A DNA stretch of 64,000 bases, taken from NCBI GenBank assembly GCA_945871425.1, contig CAMBVS010000016.1, forward strand, positions 1-64,000. Direction: 5' to 3'. The position numbers were made by a program, and so were the translations under genes. The number at the start of each line of letters is the position of its first letter. Position 1 is the first letter of the stretch. Origin of the DNA: Rhizobium sp. Q54 (lineage in GTDB: Bacteria; Pseudomonadota; Alphaproteobacteria; SHVZ01). The notes under the pieces are model-generated. The model did no database searches. It had not been told where the DNA came from and was given only the letters and a program-made list of their open reading frames with translations. Shown piece after piece: positions 27,130 through 36,471 of the stretch.

Positions 27130-28038
27130 ATGGAATTCATGTCTGCGGGCTTTCTGTCCGCACTCCTCGTCATCATCGTCATCGATCTCGTGCTGGCCGG
27201 CGACAATGCCCTGGTCATCGGTCTCGCCGCGCGCAATGTGCCGAAGGAACGGCAGAAGGCCGTCATTCTCTGGGGCACCGTCGGCGCCATCGTCGTCCGC
27301 GCCGTCATGACGCTCGGCGTCTTCTGGCTGCTGAAGATTCCCGGTCTTTCCCTGGCCGGCGGCCTCGCCTTGATCTGGATCGCACGCAAGCTGCTGGTTC
27401 CAGGCGAGGGCCAGCCCGGCGGGCACGGTAGGACGGTCGCCACCTCCGTCAGCGGTGCGATCCGTACCGTCATCATCGCCGACGCCGTCATGGGCGTCGA
27501 CAATGCGCTGGCGATTGGTGCGGCCGCCCAGGAGAGCGTGGCGCTGATCGTGATCGGTCTCGCCATCACCGTCCCGATCATCGTCTGGGGCAGTCGTGTC
27601 GTGCTGGCGATGGTCGGGCGCTTCCCCTCGATCATCCTCATCGGCGGCGGCGTTCTCGGCTGGACGGCGGCCAAGATGATCCTCGGCGAGCCGCTGCTGC
27701 AGGTGATTCTCATCCGTGGTCACGCGGTCGAGGGGGCGCTGACGCTGGCGGTGCTCACCGTCTCCGTCCTGCCCTGGTTCCAGGACCGGACCAAGCCCGA
27801 GGCTCGGCTGCTGCTGATGGCGCTTCCCTTCCCGCTGTTCTGGCTGGTGGGTTTCGAGATCGCGGCTGAGCAGTGGGGGTGGCGGGTCAGCTACCTCGAT
27901 GTGCAGACGGTCGGTGAAGCGTTCATCCAGCTGGTACGCCTGACCGGTTGGCTGCCTTTGACGGTGCTCGGCCTCTGGATCGTCGAGCGGCGTACCCGGC
28001 GGGCGAGGGGGGGAGCGACCGTCCGACTTGCCGGCTGA
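27130..28038 (+). CDS. TerC-family membrane protein (YjbE type)
   Basis: A 302-residue inner-membrane protein with about seven transmembrane segments. The TerC signature is clear: IDLVLAGDNALVIGLAARNV in helix 1 (with conserved Asp, Asn) and ADAVMGVDNALAIGAAAQ in the second repeat. TerC/YjbE/Alx proteins are linked to tellurite resistance and to manganese export. GGAG precedes the ATG. The C-terminal third (after QVILIRGHAVEGAL) is longer than the shortest YjbE proteins and adds two helices. No tellurite genes are near. Confidence 0.85.
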   Translation: MEFMSAGFLSALLVIIVIDLVLAGDNALVIGLAARNVPKERQKAVILWGTVGAIVVRAVMTLGVFWLLKIPGLSLAGGLALIWIARKLLVPGEGQPGGHGRTVATSVSGAIRTVIIADAVMGVDNALAIGAAAQESVALIVIGLAITVPIIVWGSRVVLAMVGRFPSIILIGGGVLGWTAAKMILGEPLLQVILIRGHAVEGALTLAVLTVSVLPWFQDRTKPEARLLLMALPFPLFWLVGFEIAAEQWGWRVSYLDVQTVGEAFIQLVRLTGWLPLTVLGLWIVERRTRRARGGATVRLAG

Positions 28039-28101
28039 GGAACCTTGGCGGAGCGTTGCGGCTGTGCTTTCCTCGTTTTCCAGTTTGAAACGAGGAAGAC
28101 C

Positions 28102-29700
28102 ATGCTCGCACGCTCCGCCGCCCGGCTGGCCGCTGCCGCGGCGCTCGCCGTGGCGCCGCTTTCCGCATTCGCCAAGACGCCGGCCGACACCCTGGTGATG
28201 ATGTGGACCCTGGACCCGATCATCAGCATGGATCCGGCCCAGGTCGCCGAGTTCGTCACTGACGAGATCCTGAGCAACGTCTGCGATCCCCTGGTTTTCC
28301 AGGACTACACCGATCCTTCCAAGCTGGTGCCGGGGATCGCCGAGAGCTGGTCGGCATCGGCCGACGGCTCGGCGCTCACCTTCAAGATCCGTGCCGGTCT
28401 CAAGCATCCCTCGGGCAATCCGGTGACCGCCAAGGACGCCGAATGGTCGATCCGCCGCATCATGGCGGTCAACATGGTCAATGCCGGCACGCTCCGCCAA
28501 TGGGGCTATGTCGCCGACGGCTTCGACAAGATGGTCGAGGCCACAGACGACCGCACGCTGATGATCAAGCTGCCGAAGCCCTATCCGGCCGATCTGGCGA
28601 TCGCCGCCCTCTTCAGCGGCCGCATGGGCTTCGTGCTGGACAGCGTCGAGGCCAAGAAGAACGCCAAGGGCGACGATCACGCCAACGGCTGGCTCAAGAC
28701 CAACACCGCCTGCGTCGGCGCTTACCGGCTCCGCAGCTGGGCCGCCAACGACACGGTGATCCTGGAGCGGAACGACGGCTACTGGCGGGGCGAGCCCAAG
28801 CTCCGCCGCGTCATCATCCGCCACGTGCCGGAATCGGGCGCCCAGCGGCTGACGTTGCAGCAGGGCGACGCCGACATCGCCCGCGTGCTGAACGCCCAGG
28901 ATCTCGAAGGCGCGGTCAAGCATCCGGACGTGCGGCGGTTCCAGGTGCCGCTGCATCACTTCTGGTATGTCGCCTTCAACACCTCCGATCCGATCCTCGG
29001 CAATCCCAAGGTGCGTCAGGCATTCCGGCATCTGATCAACAACGACGAGCTGGAAAAGACGCTGATGAAGGACCGCGGGACCGCTCGCCAGAGCCTGGTG
29101 CCGCTGGGCGCCTTCGGCGCGCTGCCGCGGGACGAGGCGCTGCCCTTCAAGCCCGACGTCGAGGCGGCGAAGAAGCTTCTGGCGGAGGCGGGCTATCCCA
29201 ACGGCTTCAAGAAGAAGCTGATCCATACCGCCAACTCCCCGCAGCTCGAGCTCGGCCAGTACATCCAGGGCCAGGCCGCCAAGGCCGGTATCCAGATCGA
29301 GATCGAATCGCTCGCCGGGGCCCAGACGCTGGGGCGCAGCCGGGCGCGGGAATACGAGCTGGTGCTGACCGGCTGGGGCGCCGGATACCCGGATGCCGAC
29401 GCGATGGTCTCGCTCTTCGCGGTCAATCCCGACAACCGGAAAGAAGCGAACCTGACCGGGTATCCGTCATGGATCGCCGCCTGGTCCGACCCCAAGCTCA
29501 ACGACCTCGCCGGCAGGGCGCGGATGGAGCGCGATCCGGCCAAGCGTGCCACCCTCTACAAGGAGATCCAGATTGCGCACATGGCCGAAGGCCCCTTCGC
29601 CTTCATCACCCAGTCGGTCAGCAATCTCGCGGTCAACCGTCAGCTGAAGGACATCAAGCAGAACGGCTTCCGCGTCTGGTACTCGACCGCGGCGAAGTAG
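28102..29700 (+). CDS. Peptide/nickel-type ABC solute-binding protein (family 5), orphan
   Basis: A 532-residue periplasmic binding protein. Signal peptide at residues 1-25 (SAARLAAAAALAVAPLSAFA). Family body: DPIISMDPAQVAEFVTDEIL, GIAESWSASADGSALTFKIR, AKDAEWSIRRI, RNDGYWRGEPKLRRVIIRHV and VRQAFRHLINNDEL. GAGGAAG precedes the ATG at 28102; an upstream TTG/ATG at 28045 has none. No permease or ATPase genes adjoin, so it depends on a transporter elsewhere or works as a receptor. A strong hairpin follows. Confidence 0.9.
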   Translation: MLARSAARLAAAAALAVAPLSAFAKTPADTLVMMWTLDPIISMDPAQVAEFVTDEILSNVCDPLVFQDYTDPSKLVPGIAESWSASADGSALTFKIRAGLKHPSGNPVTAKDAEWSIRRIMAVNMVNAGTLRQWGYVADGFDKMVEATDDRTLMIKLPKPYPADLAIAALFSGRMGFVLDSVEAKKNAKGDDHANGWLKTNTACVGAYRLRSWAANDTVILERNDGYWRGEPKLRRVIIRHVPESGAQRLTLQQGDADIARVLNAQDLEGAVKHPDVRRFQVPLHHFWYVAFNTSDPILGNPKVRQAFRHLINNDELEKTLMKDRGTARQSLVPLGAFGALPRDEALPFKPDVEAAKKLLAEAGYPNGFKKKLIHTANSPQLELGQYIQGQAAKAGIQIEIESLAGAQTLGRSRAREYELVLTGWGAGYPDADAMVSLFAVNPDNRKEANLTGYPSWIAAWSDPKLNDLAGRARMERDPAKRATLYKEIQIAHMAEGPFAFITQSVSNLAVNRQLKDIKQNGFRVWYSTAAK

Positions 29701-29731
29701 CGGACGATCACCAAACCGCCCATACGTACGT

Positions 29732-29767
29732 AGCCCCTCCTTCGTGCTGCCGCACGGGGGAGGGGCT
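29732..29767 (+). terminator. Hairpin downstream of the binding-protein gene
   Basis: Sixteen-bp stem (29732-29747 with 29752-29767, including two G-U pairs on the plus-strand RNA) and a four-base loop, 31 bp after the stop. There is no U-run, so it may stabilise the mRNA or act as a weak terminator rather than a full stop. Confidence 0.5.
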
Positions 29768-29801
29768 TGATCTCGACGCCCCTCCTGCTCGCTCACCGGT
29801 C

Positions 29802-30593
29802 ATGAAGAAAACAGATATCGAAGCCGCGCTCGCGTTGGCGATCCGGGCGGCGGAAACGCCATCGCGAAATCTCGCGGGAGCGTTCCGCGCGGGTGCGGTG
29901 CGAGCCCGCCTGAAGCCGGACCGTTCATTCGTCACCAAGCACGATCTCGCCGCCGAGACGGTGATCCGCGGCGTACTGCGTGCCGACCGCCGCTTCGGCG
30001 GTTTCGACATCGAAGGCGAGGAGACGGGACGCGACGGCCGGGCCAGCGACTATCGCTGGCTCGTCGATCCGATCGACGGCACCACCAGCTTCCTTCGCGG
30101 CATTCCTACCTTCGGCACGATTCTCGCGCTCGAGGAAGCGGAGACGCGCCGCGCCGTCCTCGGCGTGATCCATCTGCCCATGCAGAGCGAGACCTATGCC
30201 GCCGGCCGCGGTCTCGGCACGTGGAACGGCACGAAGCGTATCCGGGTCTCCCGATGCCGCTCCCTTGCCGAGGCGATGGTGTCGACGCCAGATGCACAGT
30301 GGTTTCGTATCACGCGGATGGAAGCGGGATATCGCCGGTTGCGCGACCGTTGTCCGCAGCTTCGCGGCTATGCCGACTGCTGGGCGCATACGCTGGCGGT
30401 GAGGGGGGCGATCGACGCGGTGGTCGAGCCCTACAACAACGCCTGGGACATACGGGCGACGGAGGTGCTGATCGCCGAGGCCGGCGGCGCCTGCCGGCTC
30501 CGCGCGGTCGTCAGCGGCAAGTTCACGGCCGCACTCTTCGGTTGCAGAACTGTCGTCGAGCAGATCGCGGACGTCACCGGATTCCATTCCTAG
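29802..30593 (+). CDS. Inositol monophosphatase-family phosphatase
   Basis: A 263-residue Mg-dependent phosphatase of the IMPase/HisN superfamily. Metal-site motifs in order: the Glu of DIEGEETG, DPIDGTTSFLRGIPTFG, and the C-terminal AWDIRATEVLIAEAGG. The sequence context (RGIPTFGTILAL) resembles inositol-1-monophosphatase and histidinol-phosphatase (HisN) about equally, so the substrate is open. The start is ATG 29802 after a poor ribosome site. It follows the orphan binding protein but across a strong hairpin. Confidence 0.82.
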   Translation: MKKTDIEAALALAIRAAETPSRNLAGAFRAGAVRARLKPDRSFVTKHDLAAETVIRGVLRADRRFGGFDIEGEETGRDGRASDYRWLVDPIDGTTSFLRGIPTFGTILALEEAETRRAVLGVIHLPMQSETYAAGRGLGTWNGTKRIRVSRCRSLAEAMVSTPDAQWFRITRMEAGYRRLRDRCPQLRGYADCWAHTLAVRGAIDAVVEPYNNAWDIRATEVLIAEAGGACRLRAVVSGKFTAALFGCRTVVEQIADVTGFHS

Positions 30594-30742
30594 TTCGTCC
30601 GCCCGCGTCGTGGGCGATTGGACAATTTTCACGGTTCCGCGGCGCAAAGGTGAATAGCGCCGGATCGATATTGCCAGCCGGACAGCTTCGACAGATAGTC
30701 GCAACCCCGCCGTGCAGGCATCTCCTCCAAGCGAGTCCGTCC

Positions 30743-31915
30743 ATGACCGTGATGCGTGGCCGCCAGTTCTTCCAGAACCCCGGTCCGACCAACATTCCCG
30801 ACCGCATCCTGCGGGCGATGGACCGCGCCTCGATGGACTTCATGGGCAAGGAGTTCGCGGGCATCGCCGAGTTCTGCTTCGCCGGCCTCAAGCGCGTCTT
30901 CAAGACCGGGCAGACGATGTTCGTCTACGCCTCCAACGGCCACGGCGCCTGGGAGGCGGCGGTGGTCAACCTGTTCTCGCCCGGCGACAAGGTGCTGGTG
31001 CTGGAGACCGGGCGCTTTTCGGCATCCTGGGGCGAGATGGCGACCGCCTACGGCGTCGAGGTCGAGACGCTGCCCTTCGACTGGCGCGTCGGCGTCGATC
31101 CCGCCAAGGTCGAGGAACGGCTCAAGGCCGACACCGCCCGCGACATTCGCGGCATCCTCCTGGTGCATAACGAGACGGCGACCGGCGTCGCCCATCCCGT
31201 CGCCGAGGTCAGGAAGGCGATCGACCGCGCCGGCCACCCGGGCCTTTTCCTGTCCGACACCATCTCCTCGCTCGCTTCCATCGATTTCCGCATGGACGAG
31301 TGGAAGGTCGACGTCGCCGTCGGCGGCTCGCAGAAGGGACTGATGCTGCCGATCGGCATGGGCTTCACCGGCGTCAGCAAGAAGGCGCTGGATGCGACCC
31401 AGTCGGCACGCCTGCCGCGGGCCTATTTCGACTGGCGCCTGATGCTCGGCCGCCAGCCGCAGAAATTCCCGGGTACCGCCCCGGTGCATCACTTCTATGG
31501 TCTCGCCGAGGCGATCCGGATGCTGGACGAGGAAGGCCTCGATCAGGTCTTCGCCCGCCACGCGCGGCTGGCCGAGGCCACGCGCCAGGCGGTCCGGGTC
31601 TGGGGCGACGGCGGCCACATGCAGCTCTTCGGCACCGACCCGAAGCTGTTGTCCAACTCGGTCACGGCGGTGCTGATGCCGCCCGGTATCGACGCCGAGC
31701 GGGTCCGGCAGACCGCGCTCGACCGCTACAACGTCTCGCTCGGCGGCGGCCTCGACAATCTCAAGGGCAAGGTCTTCCGCATCGGGCACATGGGCGACCT
31801 CAACGAGCCGATGCTGCTTGGCGCGCTCGCTGCGGTCGAGATGTCGTTCAAGACCGCCGGCATCCCCTACACCAAGGGCGGTGTCGATGCGGCGATGGCG
31901 TATCTGTCAAATTGA
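30743..31915 (+). CDS. Class V aminotransferase (serine/alanine-glyoxylate aminotransferase type)
   Basis: A 390-residue PLP enzyme. NPGPTNIPDRILRAMDRASM at the N-terminus is typical of alanine/serine-glyoxylate and related transaminases. The PLP lysine lies in VGGSQKGLMLPIGMGF (GSQKG), and the phosphate-binding NGHGAWEAA and the Asp of FLSDTISSLASIDF complete the site. It would transfer an amino group from serine or alanine to glyoxylate or a similar acceptor. The start is ATG 30743 or 30752. A 20-bp inverted repeat separates it from the HAD gene. Confidence 0.88.
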   Translation: MTVMRGRQFFQNPGPTNIPDRILRAMDRASMDFMGKEFAGIAEFCFAGLKRVFKTGQTMFVYASNGHGAWEAAVVNLFSPGDKVLVLETGRFSASWGEMATAYGVEVETLPFDWRVGVDPAKVEERLKADTARDIRGILLVHNETATGVAHPVAEVRKAIDRAGHPGLFLSDTISSLASIDFRMDEWKVDVAVGGSQKGLMLPIGMGFTGVSKKALDATQSARLPRAYFDWRLMLGRQPQKFPGTAPVHHFYGLAEAIRMLDEEGLDQVFARHARLAEATRQAVRVWGDGGHMQLFGTDPKLLSNSVTAVLMPPGIDAERVRQTALDRYNVSLGGGLDNLKGKVFRIGHMGDLNEPMLLGALAAVEMSFKTAGIPYTKGGVDAAMAYLSN

Positions 31916-31930
31916 TGAACCTCGTCTTGT

Positions 31931-31981
31931 CCCCCACCCCAACCCTCCCCCACGCTCCGCCGGGGAGGGTTGGAGTGGGGG
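31931..31981. repeat. REP-like hairpin
   Basis: A 20-bp inverted repeat with one mismatch (31931-31950 and 31962-31981) around an 11-base loop. It is made of C-runs on the left and G-runs on the right (CCCCACCCCAACCCTCCCC type). It lies between two plus-strand genes. This kind of GC-rich palindrome is commonly dispersed in alphaproteobacterial genomes. Confidence 0.65.
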
Positions 31982-31997
31982 GCGGGACTCGCTACCG

Positions 31998-32678
31998 ATG
32001 AAACACGCACCCGATCTCGTCATCTTCGACTGCGACGGCGTGCTGATCGACAGCGAGATCCTCTATTGCCGGATCGACTCCGAAGAGTTCACGCGGGCGG
32101 GATATCCGATCACGCCGGCCGAGGTCGCCCGCAGGTTCGTCGGCACCAGCTACGACACGATGCTGAAGATCATCGCCGAGGAGCGCGGTCAGCCGTTGCC
32201 GGACGAGGTGACGGTCCGGGTCAATGAACGGGTGGCCGAGGTGATCCCGGCGGAGCTGAAGGCGGTGAGGGGGATCGCCGGGCTGCTCGACCGGATCGGC
32301 GTTCCGGTCTGCGTCGCCTCCAACACGGCGACCGAGCGGCTCCGCTGGAATCTGGAGGTCGCCGGGCTGCTGGCTCGCTTCGATCCGCATGTCTACAGCG
32401 CGCGCATGGTTGCCCGGGGGAAGCCCGCCCCGGACCTCTTCTGGCATGCGGCCCGGCAATTCGAGGTTCCACCCGAGCGGTGCCTGGTGATCGAGGATTC
32501 GACGGTCGGCGTCGGCGCCGCCGTCGCCGCCGGCATGCCGGTGCTGGGCTTCGTCGCCGGCGAGCATTGCTGGCCCGAGCTCGAGGATCAGCTGCGCGCC
32601 GCCGGTGCCTTCGACGTCGCCTCCACCTCGGAGCACATCGACGAGATCCTGGCGAAGGCCGCGATCAGCCTGACGTAA
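31998..32678 (+). CDS. HAD-family hydrolase (beta-phosphoglucomutase-like)
   Basis: A 226-residue HAD phosphatase. Motif I is FDCDGVLIDSE with the nucleophile Asp and acid Asp; motif II is CVASNTATERL; motif III Lys is in ARGKPAPDLF; motif IV is VIEDSTVGVGAAVAAGM. The helical cap between motifs I and II matches the phosphoglucomutase/phosphoglycolate phosphatase subgroup. Substrate is not defined by sequence. ATG 31998 directly follows the repeat. Confidence 0.88.
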   Translation: MKHAPDLVIFDCDGVLIDSEILYCRIDSEEFTRAGYPITPAEVARRFVGTSYDTMLKIIAEERGQPLPDEVTVRVNERVAEVIPAELKAVRGIAGLLDRIGVPVCVASNTATERLRWNLEVAGLLARFDPHVYSARMVARGKPAPDLFWHAARQFEVPPERCLVIEDSTVGVGAAVAAGMPVLGFVAGEHCWPELEDQLRAAGAFDVASTSEHIDEILAKAAISLT

Positions 32679-32714
32679 TGCCGTTTGCACCCGGCGGGCG
32701 GCGGTCCTAGCCTG

Positions 32715-33902
32715 ATGCCCATGATCGAGCCGTCCGGCCAGACCCAGCGCATCGACGACGAGGAGGTTCGGAAGCTCATCTCCGGGCTCCGCATCGGCGC
32801 CATACGGCAACTCCCCGATCTCACGGGGGTCAATCTTTCCGGCCTCGACCTCGAGGGCCTGGCGCTCAGGAAGGCGTGCCTTCGCGATGCCAACCTGCGC
32901 GCCACGCGCTTCGTCCGCGCCAACCTCAGCGATGCAGATCTCTCCGGCGCCGATCTCACCGATGCCGATCTCACCGGCGCCGATCTGACGAAATCGGTGC
33001 TTCGGGGGACGCTCCTGAGGAAAGCCAATCTCAACCGCTGCCTCCTGACCGGCGCCGACCTTCGGGCCGGTAGTGCCGCGGGCAAGGCCAAGGGTGGCGT
33101 GGCCGGCGCCATGACCGACCTCTCCGGCTGCTTCCTCGAGAACGCCGACGCGTCGATGGCGGTTATGGCGGGAGTCGACCTCACAGGCGCCAGCCTGGTC
33201 GGGGCCGACCTCACTGGCGTCGACCTCTCCGGTGCCAGCCTGACCGGCGCCAACCTGTCGCACACCGACCTTCGTGGCGCCAACCTGGCCGACGCCAAGC
33301 TCGGCGCGGCGGTCTTCGTCGGATCGGACCTGCGTGGGGCCAAGCTCAGCAACGCCAAGGGCAAAGGCGCAACCTTCGTCGGCGCCAATATGGATGGGAT
33401 CGAGCTTGGAGGGTCCGACCGCGAGAGCTGGAGGATCGAGGAGCGAATCCCGATCGTCGGCCCCGGACGGTTCCCGAACGCGATCCTGGCGGCGCTGGAT
33501 CAGCACCAGATCTGGCTCTCCTCGGAGGGGGCGAGGGGCACTCGGGCGGTGCTGCACGGGGCCGATCTCGGCTACTTCGATCTTTCCGGCCGCGACCTCA
33601 CCGGGGTCGATCTCTCCGGGTCGCGGCTCCTCGGCGCGCAGTTGCGGAGAACCAAGTTCGTGCTGGCGACGCTCACCCGCTGCAATCTCACTGCGGCCGA
33701 CCTTGCCGGTGCCGACCTGACCGGCGCCTTGCTCGCCGGTGCCGTTCTCCGTCGCGCCAGCCTCGCGCATGCCCGCGTCGGCTCCGTCCGTATCCCGGAT
33801 GCCTCCGGCGGCGGCCGCGACCAGGCGACGGTGCTGATCGGCGCCGACATCAAGAGCGCCGACCTCCGCGGCATCGATCTCGCCAAGTGCGTGCTCGAAT
33901 AG
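32715..33902 (+). CDS. Pentapeptide-repeat protein
   Basis: A 395-residue protein made of two pentapeptide-repeat blocks (A[D/N]LxG pattern). Block 1 covers about residues 35-230 with runs such as ADLSGADLTDADLTGADL. Block 2 covers about residues 280-395 (ADLGYFDLSGRDLTGVDLSG). A non-repeat linker of ~50 residues (IVGPGRFPNAILAALDQHQI) lies between. Such repeats fold as a right-handed four-sided helix; some members mimic DNA and guard gyrase, but this one has no fused domain and its role is unknown. Start ATG 32715 or 32721. A short N-terminal arm without signal peptide suggests a cytoplasmic protein. Confidence 0.88.
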   Translation: MPMIEPSGQTQRIDDEEVRKLISGLRIGAIRQLPDLTGVNLSGLDLEGLALRKACLRDANLRATRFVRANLSDADLSGADLTDADLTGADLTKSVLRGTLLRKANLNRCLLTGADLRAGSAAGKAKGGVAGAMTDLSGCFLENADASMAVMAGVDLTGASLVGADLTGVDLSGASLTGANLSHTDLRGANLADAKLGAAVFVGSDLRGAKLSNAKGKGATFVGANMDGIELGGSDRESWRIEERIPIVGPGRFPNAILAALDQHQIWLSSEGARGTRAVLHGADLGYFDLSGRDLTGVDLSGSRLLGAQLRRTKFVLATLTRCNLTAADLAGADLTGALLAGAVLRRASLAHARVGSVRIPDASGGGRDQATVLIGADIKSADLRGIDLAKCVLE

Positions 33903-33946
33903 CGACGGTCCGGCTGTCCATCGTTCAGCGATAGAGTCGCGGCGCC

Positions 33947-35185
33947 ATGACTCCGCCTTCCTCCGCCGCGATCCGGCTGATCCTGCTGCTCGTCGCCGTC
34001 ACCGCAATCAGCCAGTTCTACCGGGCCTCGGCCGGCGTGATCGCACCCGAGCTGATGCAGGATCTCGGGCTGGGCCCGGAGACATTGGGGCTCGCCAGCA
34101 GCGCCTTCTTCGTCGCGCTCGGCGTGGCACAGATTCCCGTCGGCATGCTGTTCGACCGGGTCGGTCCGCGGCTGACCGTCGGCGTCCTGACGCTTGTCGC
34201 GGTCTTCGGTGCGATCCTGCATGCGATGGCCGAGTCCGGCGCTGCGCTGGTGGCGGCGCGCGCCATACTCGGCCTCGGATCGGCGGCCAGCTTCATGAGC
34301 GTGGTCGTCTTCTGTTCGCGCTGGTTTCCCCGCGATCGCCTCAGCCTGACGCTCAGCTGGGTGTTCTCGGCGAGCCAGGTCGGCATCTTCTTCGCCACCA
34401 CGCCGCTGGCGCTGGCGAGCGAAGCCATCGGCTGGCGCTGGGCCTTCGTCGTGGCGGCGGCCGCGACCGCCTTGATCGGCGCCCTGTTTCTCTGGCTGGT
34501 TGCCGACGACCCGCCGGGGCAGGCGCCGCCGCCGCGCCCGCACGAGACGCTGGGCCAGGTCGTTCTCGGCTTGGTCGAGGTCTGGCGCACGCCCGGTCTG
34601 GGCAAGGTGCTCGCCGTCCACACCTTCATCTATGCCAGCATGGTGACCGTGCTCGGCCTCTGGGCCGGACCTTATCTCCTGGACGTGCACGGCCTCGATG
34701 CCGTTGCCCGCGGCAATGTGCTCTTCGCCATGGCGGCGGCCCAGGTGGTCGGCATCCTCTGCTATGGCCCGCTCGACCGCGTCTTCAACACGCGGAAGTG
34801 GATCGTCGTCGCCGGCGGCACCGGCACGCTGGCCGCGCTGGCGACGCTCGCTCTCGTGCCCGGGCTGGGATTGGCGCCGGCGGTCGCGCTCCTGGTCGGG
34901 CTCTGTGCCATCACCTCCTACAGCCTGGTGGTGGTGGCGTATGGCCGGAGCCTGTTTCCCGACCGGCTGGCCGGCCGCGGCGTCACCACCGTCAACATCG
35001 CCCAGGTGAGCGGCAGTGCCTTCCTGCCGATCCTGACCGGCTTCATCGTCGCTGCCGTGCCGGAGGAAGGCGGTGCGAGGCCCGAGATCGCCTACCGCAT
35101 CGCGTTCGGCGCCATCGCGCTCTGTCTCGCTGCCGGGCTCGCCGTTTATCTCGCCGCCAAGGACGTGAGGCCCCGTGCTTCGTGA
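33947..35185 (+). CDS. Major facilitator superfamily transporter
   Basis: A 412-residue permease with 12 predicted membrane segments. The first half has the MFS loop 2-3 signature GMLFDRVGPRLTVG, preceded by the ISQFYRASAGVIAPEL helix typical of the nitrate/nitrite and oxalate/formate-like antiporter branch. An R-G-A-like motif (RAILGLGSAASFM) lies in helix 4. Ligand cannot be named. Single gene, 45 bp after the pentapeptide gene. Confidence 0.87.
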   Translation: MTPPSSAAIRLILLLVAVTAISQFYRASAGVIAPELMQDLGLGPETLGLASSAFFVALGVAQIPVGMLFDRVGPRLTVGVLTLVAVFGAILHAMAESGAALVAARAILGLGSAASFMSVVVFCSRWFPRDRLSLTLSWVFSASQVGIFFATTPLALASEAIGWRWAFVVAAAATALIGALFLWLVADDPPGQAPPPRPHETLGQVVLGLVEVWRTPGLGKVLAVHTFIYASMVTVLGLWAGPYLLDVHGLDAVARGNVLFAMAAAQVVGILCYGPLDRVFNTRKWIVVAGGTGTLAALATLALVPGLGLAPAVALLVGLCAITSYSLVVVAYGRSLFPDRLAGRGVTTVNIAQVSGSAFLPILTGFIVAAVPEEGGARPEIAYRIAFGAIALCLAAGLAVYLAAKDVRPRAS

Positions 35186-35295
35186 ACGGCCGGCAGCCGG
35201 AATGCGGTTGTCATGCAACTGTCTTTTTGCTCGTATCAAAGTTGCAAAATTGATGTTTAGACTGGTCATCCATTCCAGTCCTGGGGAGGTTGAAC

Positions 35296-36399
35296 ATGAA
35301 GATCCAGTTCCTGCGCGTGTTGTCGGTTTCCGTTCTGACGGCGATTGCCATGACCGGCGGCGCGTCCGCCCAGAACATGGACAAGCTCATCGCCGACGCG
35401 AAGGCAGAGGGCATGCTCACCACCATCGCGCTGCCGCGCGACTGGTGCGGCTATGGCGAGCTGATCGACAGCTTCAAGGCCAAGTACGGCCTTAGGGTGA
35501 ACGAGCTCAACCCCGACGCCGGCTCCGCCGACGAGATCGAGGCGATCAAGGCGAACAAGGGCAACAAGGGCCCGCAGGCACCGGACGTCATCGATGTCGG
35601 CCTCTCCTTCGGTCCCTCGGCCAAGAAGGACGGCCTGCTGCAGCCCTACAAGGTCGCGACCTGGGACTCGATCCCCAACGATGCCAAGGACCCGGAAGGC
35701 TACTGGTACGGCGACTACTACGGCGTGTTGTCGTTCCAGGTGAACGCCGACATCGTGAAGACGATGCCGACGGACTGGGCGGACCTGCTGAAGCCGGCCT
35801 ACAAGAATTCGGTGGCGATGGCCGGCGACCCGCGCGCTTCCAACCAAGCGATCCAGGCAGTCTATGCCGCCGGTCTCTCGGTCGCCGGCGGCGATGCGGC
35901 GAAGGCAGCCGAAGCCGGCCTCAAGTATTTCGCCGAGATGAATAAGAACGGCAACTTCGTACCGGTGATCGGCAAGGCGGCGTCGCTCGCCCAGGGCGCC
36001 ACGCCGATCGTCATCCGCTGGGACTACAACGGTCTCGCCGACCGCGACACGCTGAAGGGCAACCCCAAGGTCGAGGTCATCGTGCCGAAGACCGGCGTCG
36101 TCGCCGGCGTCTACGTCCAGGCCATCAGCGCCTTCGCCCCGCATCCGAACGCGGCCAAGCTGTGGATGGAGCATCTCTACTCCGACGCCGGCCAGATCGC
36201 CTGGCTCAAGGGCTACTGCCATCCCATCCGCTTCAACGATCTGGCGAAGAACAAGAAGATCCCGGCCGATCTCCTCGCCAAGCTGCCGCCGGCGGAAGCC
36301 TATGAGAAGGCCGTGTTCCCGACACTCGATCAACAGAACGCCGCCAAGGAAGTCATCACCAAGCAGTGGGACGCCGTCGTCGGCGCCAACGTGAAGTAA
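35296..36399 (+). CDS. ABC transporter solute-binding protein (Fe3+/polyamine type)
   Basis: A 367-residue periplasmic protein of the family 1/8 (AfuA/PotD-like) group, with a signal peptide ending ASAQN at about residue 26. Core segments: DKLIADAKAEGMLTTIALPR, APDVIDVGLSFG, GYWYGDYYGVLSFQVNADIV and AKLWMEHLYSDAGQIAWLKG. GGGGAGG precedes ATG 35296. It is the first gene of a complete four-gene importer (binding protein, two permeases, ATPase). The ligand may be an organic acid, polyamine or iron; not determinable here. Confidence 0.9.
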   Translation: MKIQFLRVLSVSVLTAIAMTGGASAQNMDKLIADAKAEGMLTTIALPRDWCGYGELIDSFKAKYGLRVNELNPDAGSADEIEAIKANKGNKGPQAPDVIDVGLSFGPSAKKDGLLQPYKVATWDSIPNDAKDPEGYWYGDYYGVLSFQVNADIVKTMPTDWADLLKPAYKNSVAMAGDPRASNQAIQAVYAAGLSVAGGDAAKAAEAGLKYFAEMNKNGNFVPVIGKAASLAQGATPIVIRWDYNGLADRDTLKGNPKVEVIVPKTGVVAGVYVQAISAFAPHPNAAKLWMEHLYSDAGQIAWLKGYCHPIRFNDLAKNKKIPADLLAKLPPAEAYEKAVFPTLDQQNAAKEVITKQWDAVVGANVK

Positions 36400-36422
36400 C
36401 GGCCCGGTCCGCATGATCGGGT

Positions 36423-36463
36423 CGAGCCCCCGCGCGTCGCAACGTGCGGGGGCTCGTCCTTCT
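36423..36463 (+). terminator. Terminator-like hairpin after the binding-protein gene
   Basis: A 14-bp stem (36423-36436 with 36443-36456, one G-U) with a six-base loop, followed by the pyrimidine-rich TCCTTCT. It sits in the 72-bp gap between binding protein and permease genes, so it probably lets only part of transcription through and keeps the binding protein in excess. Confidence 0.6.
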
Positions 36464-36471
36464 ACCTCTCG

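Noticed and set aside
26971-29226. Minus-strand frame of 751 codons opposite terC and the binding protein
   Set aside because: Both opposite genes are certain; the antisense translation has no domain and is typical GC shadow.
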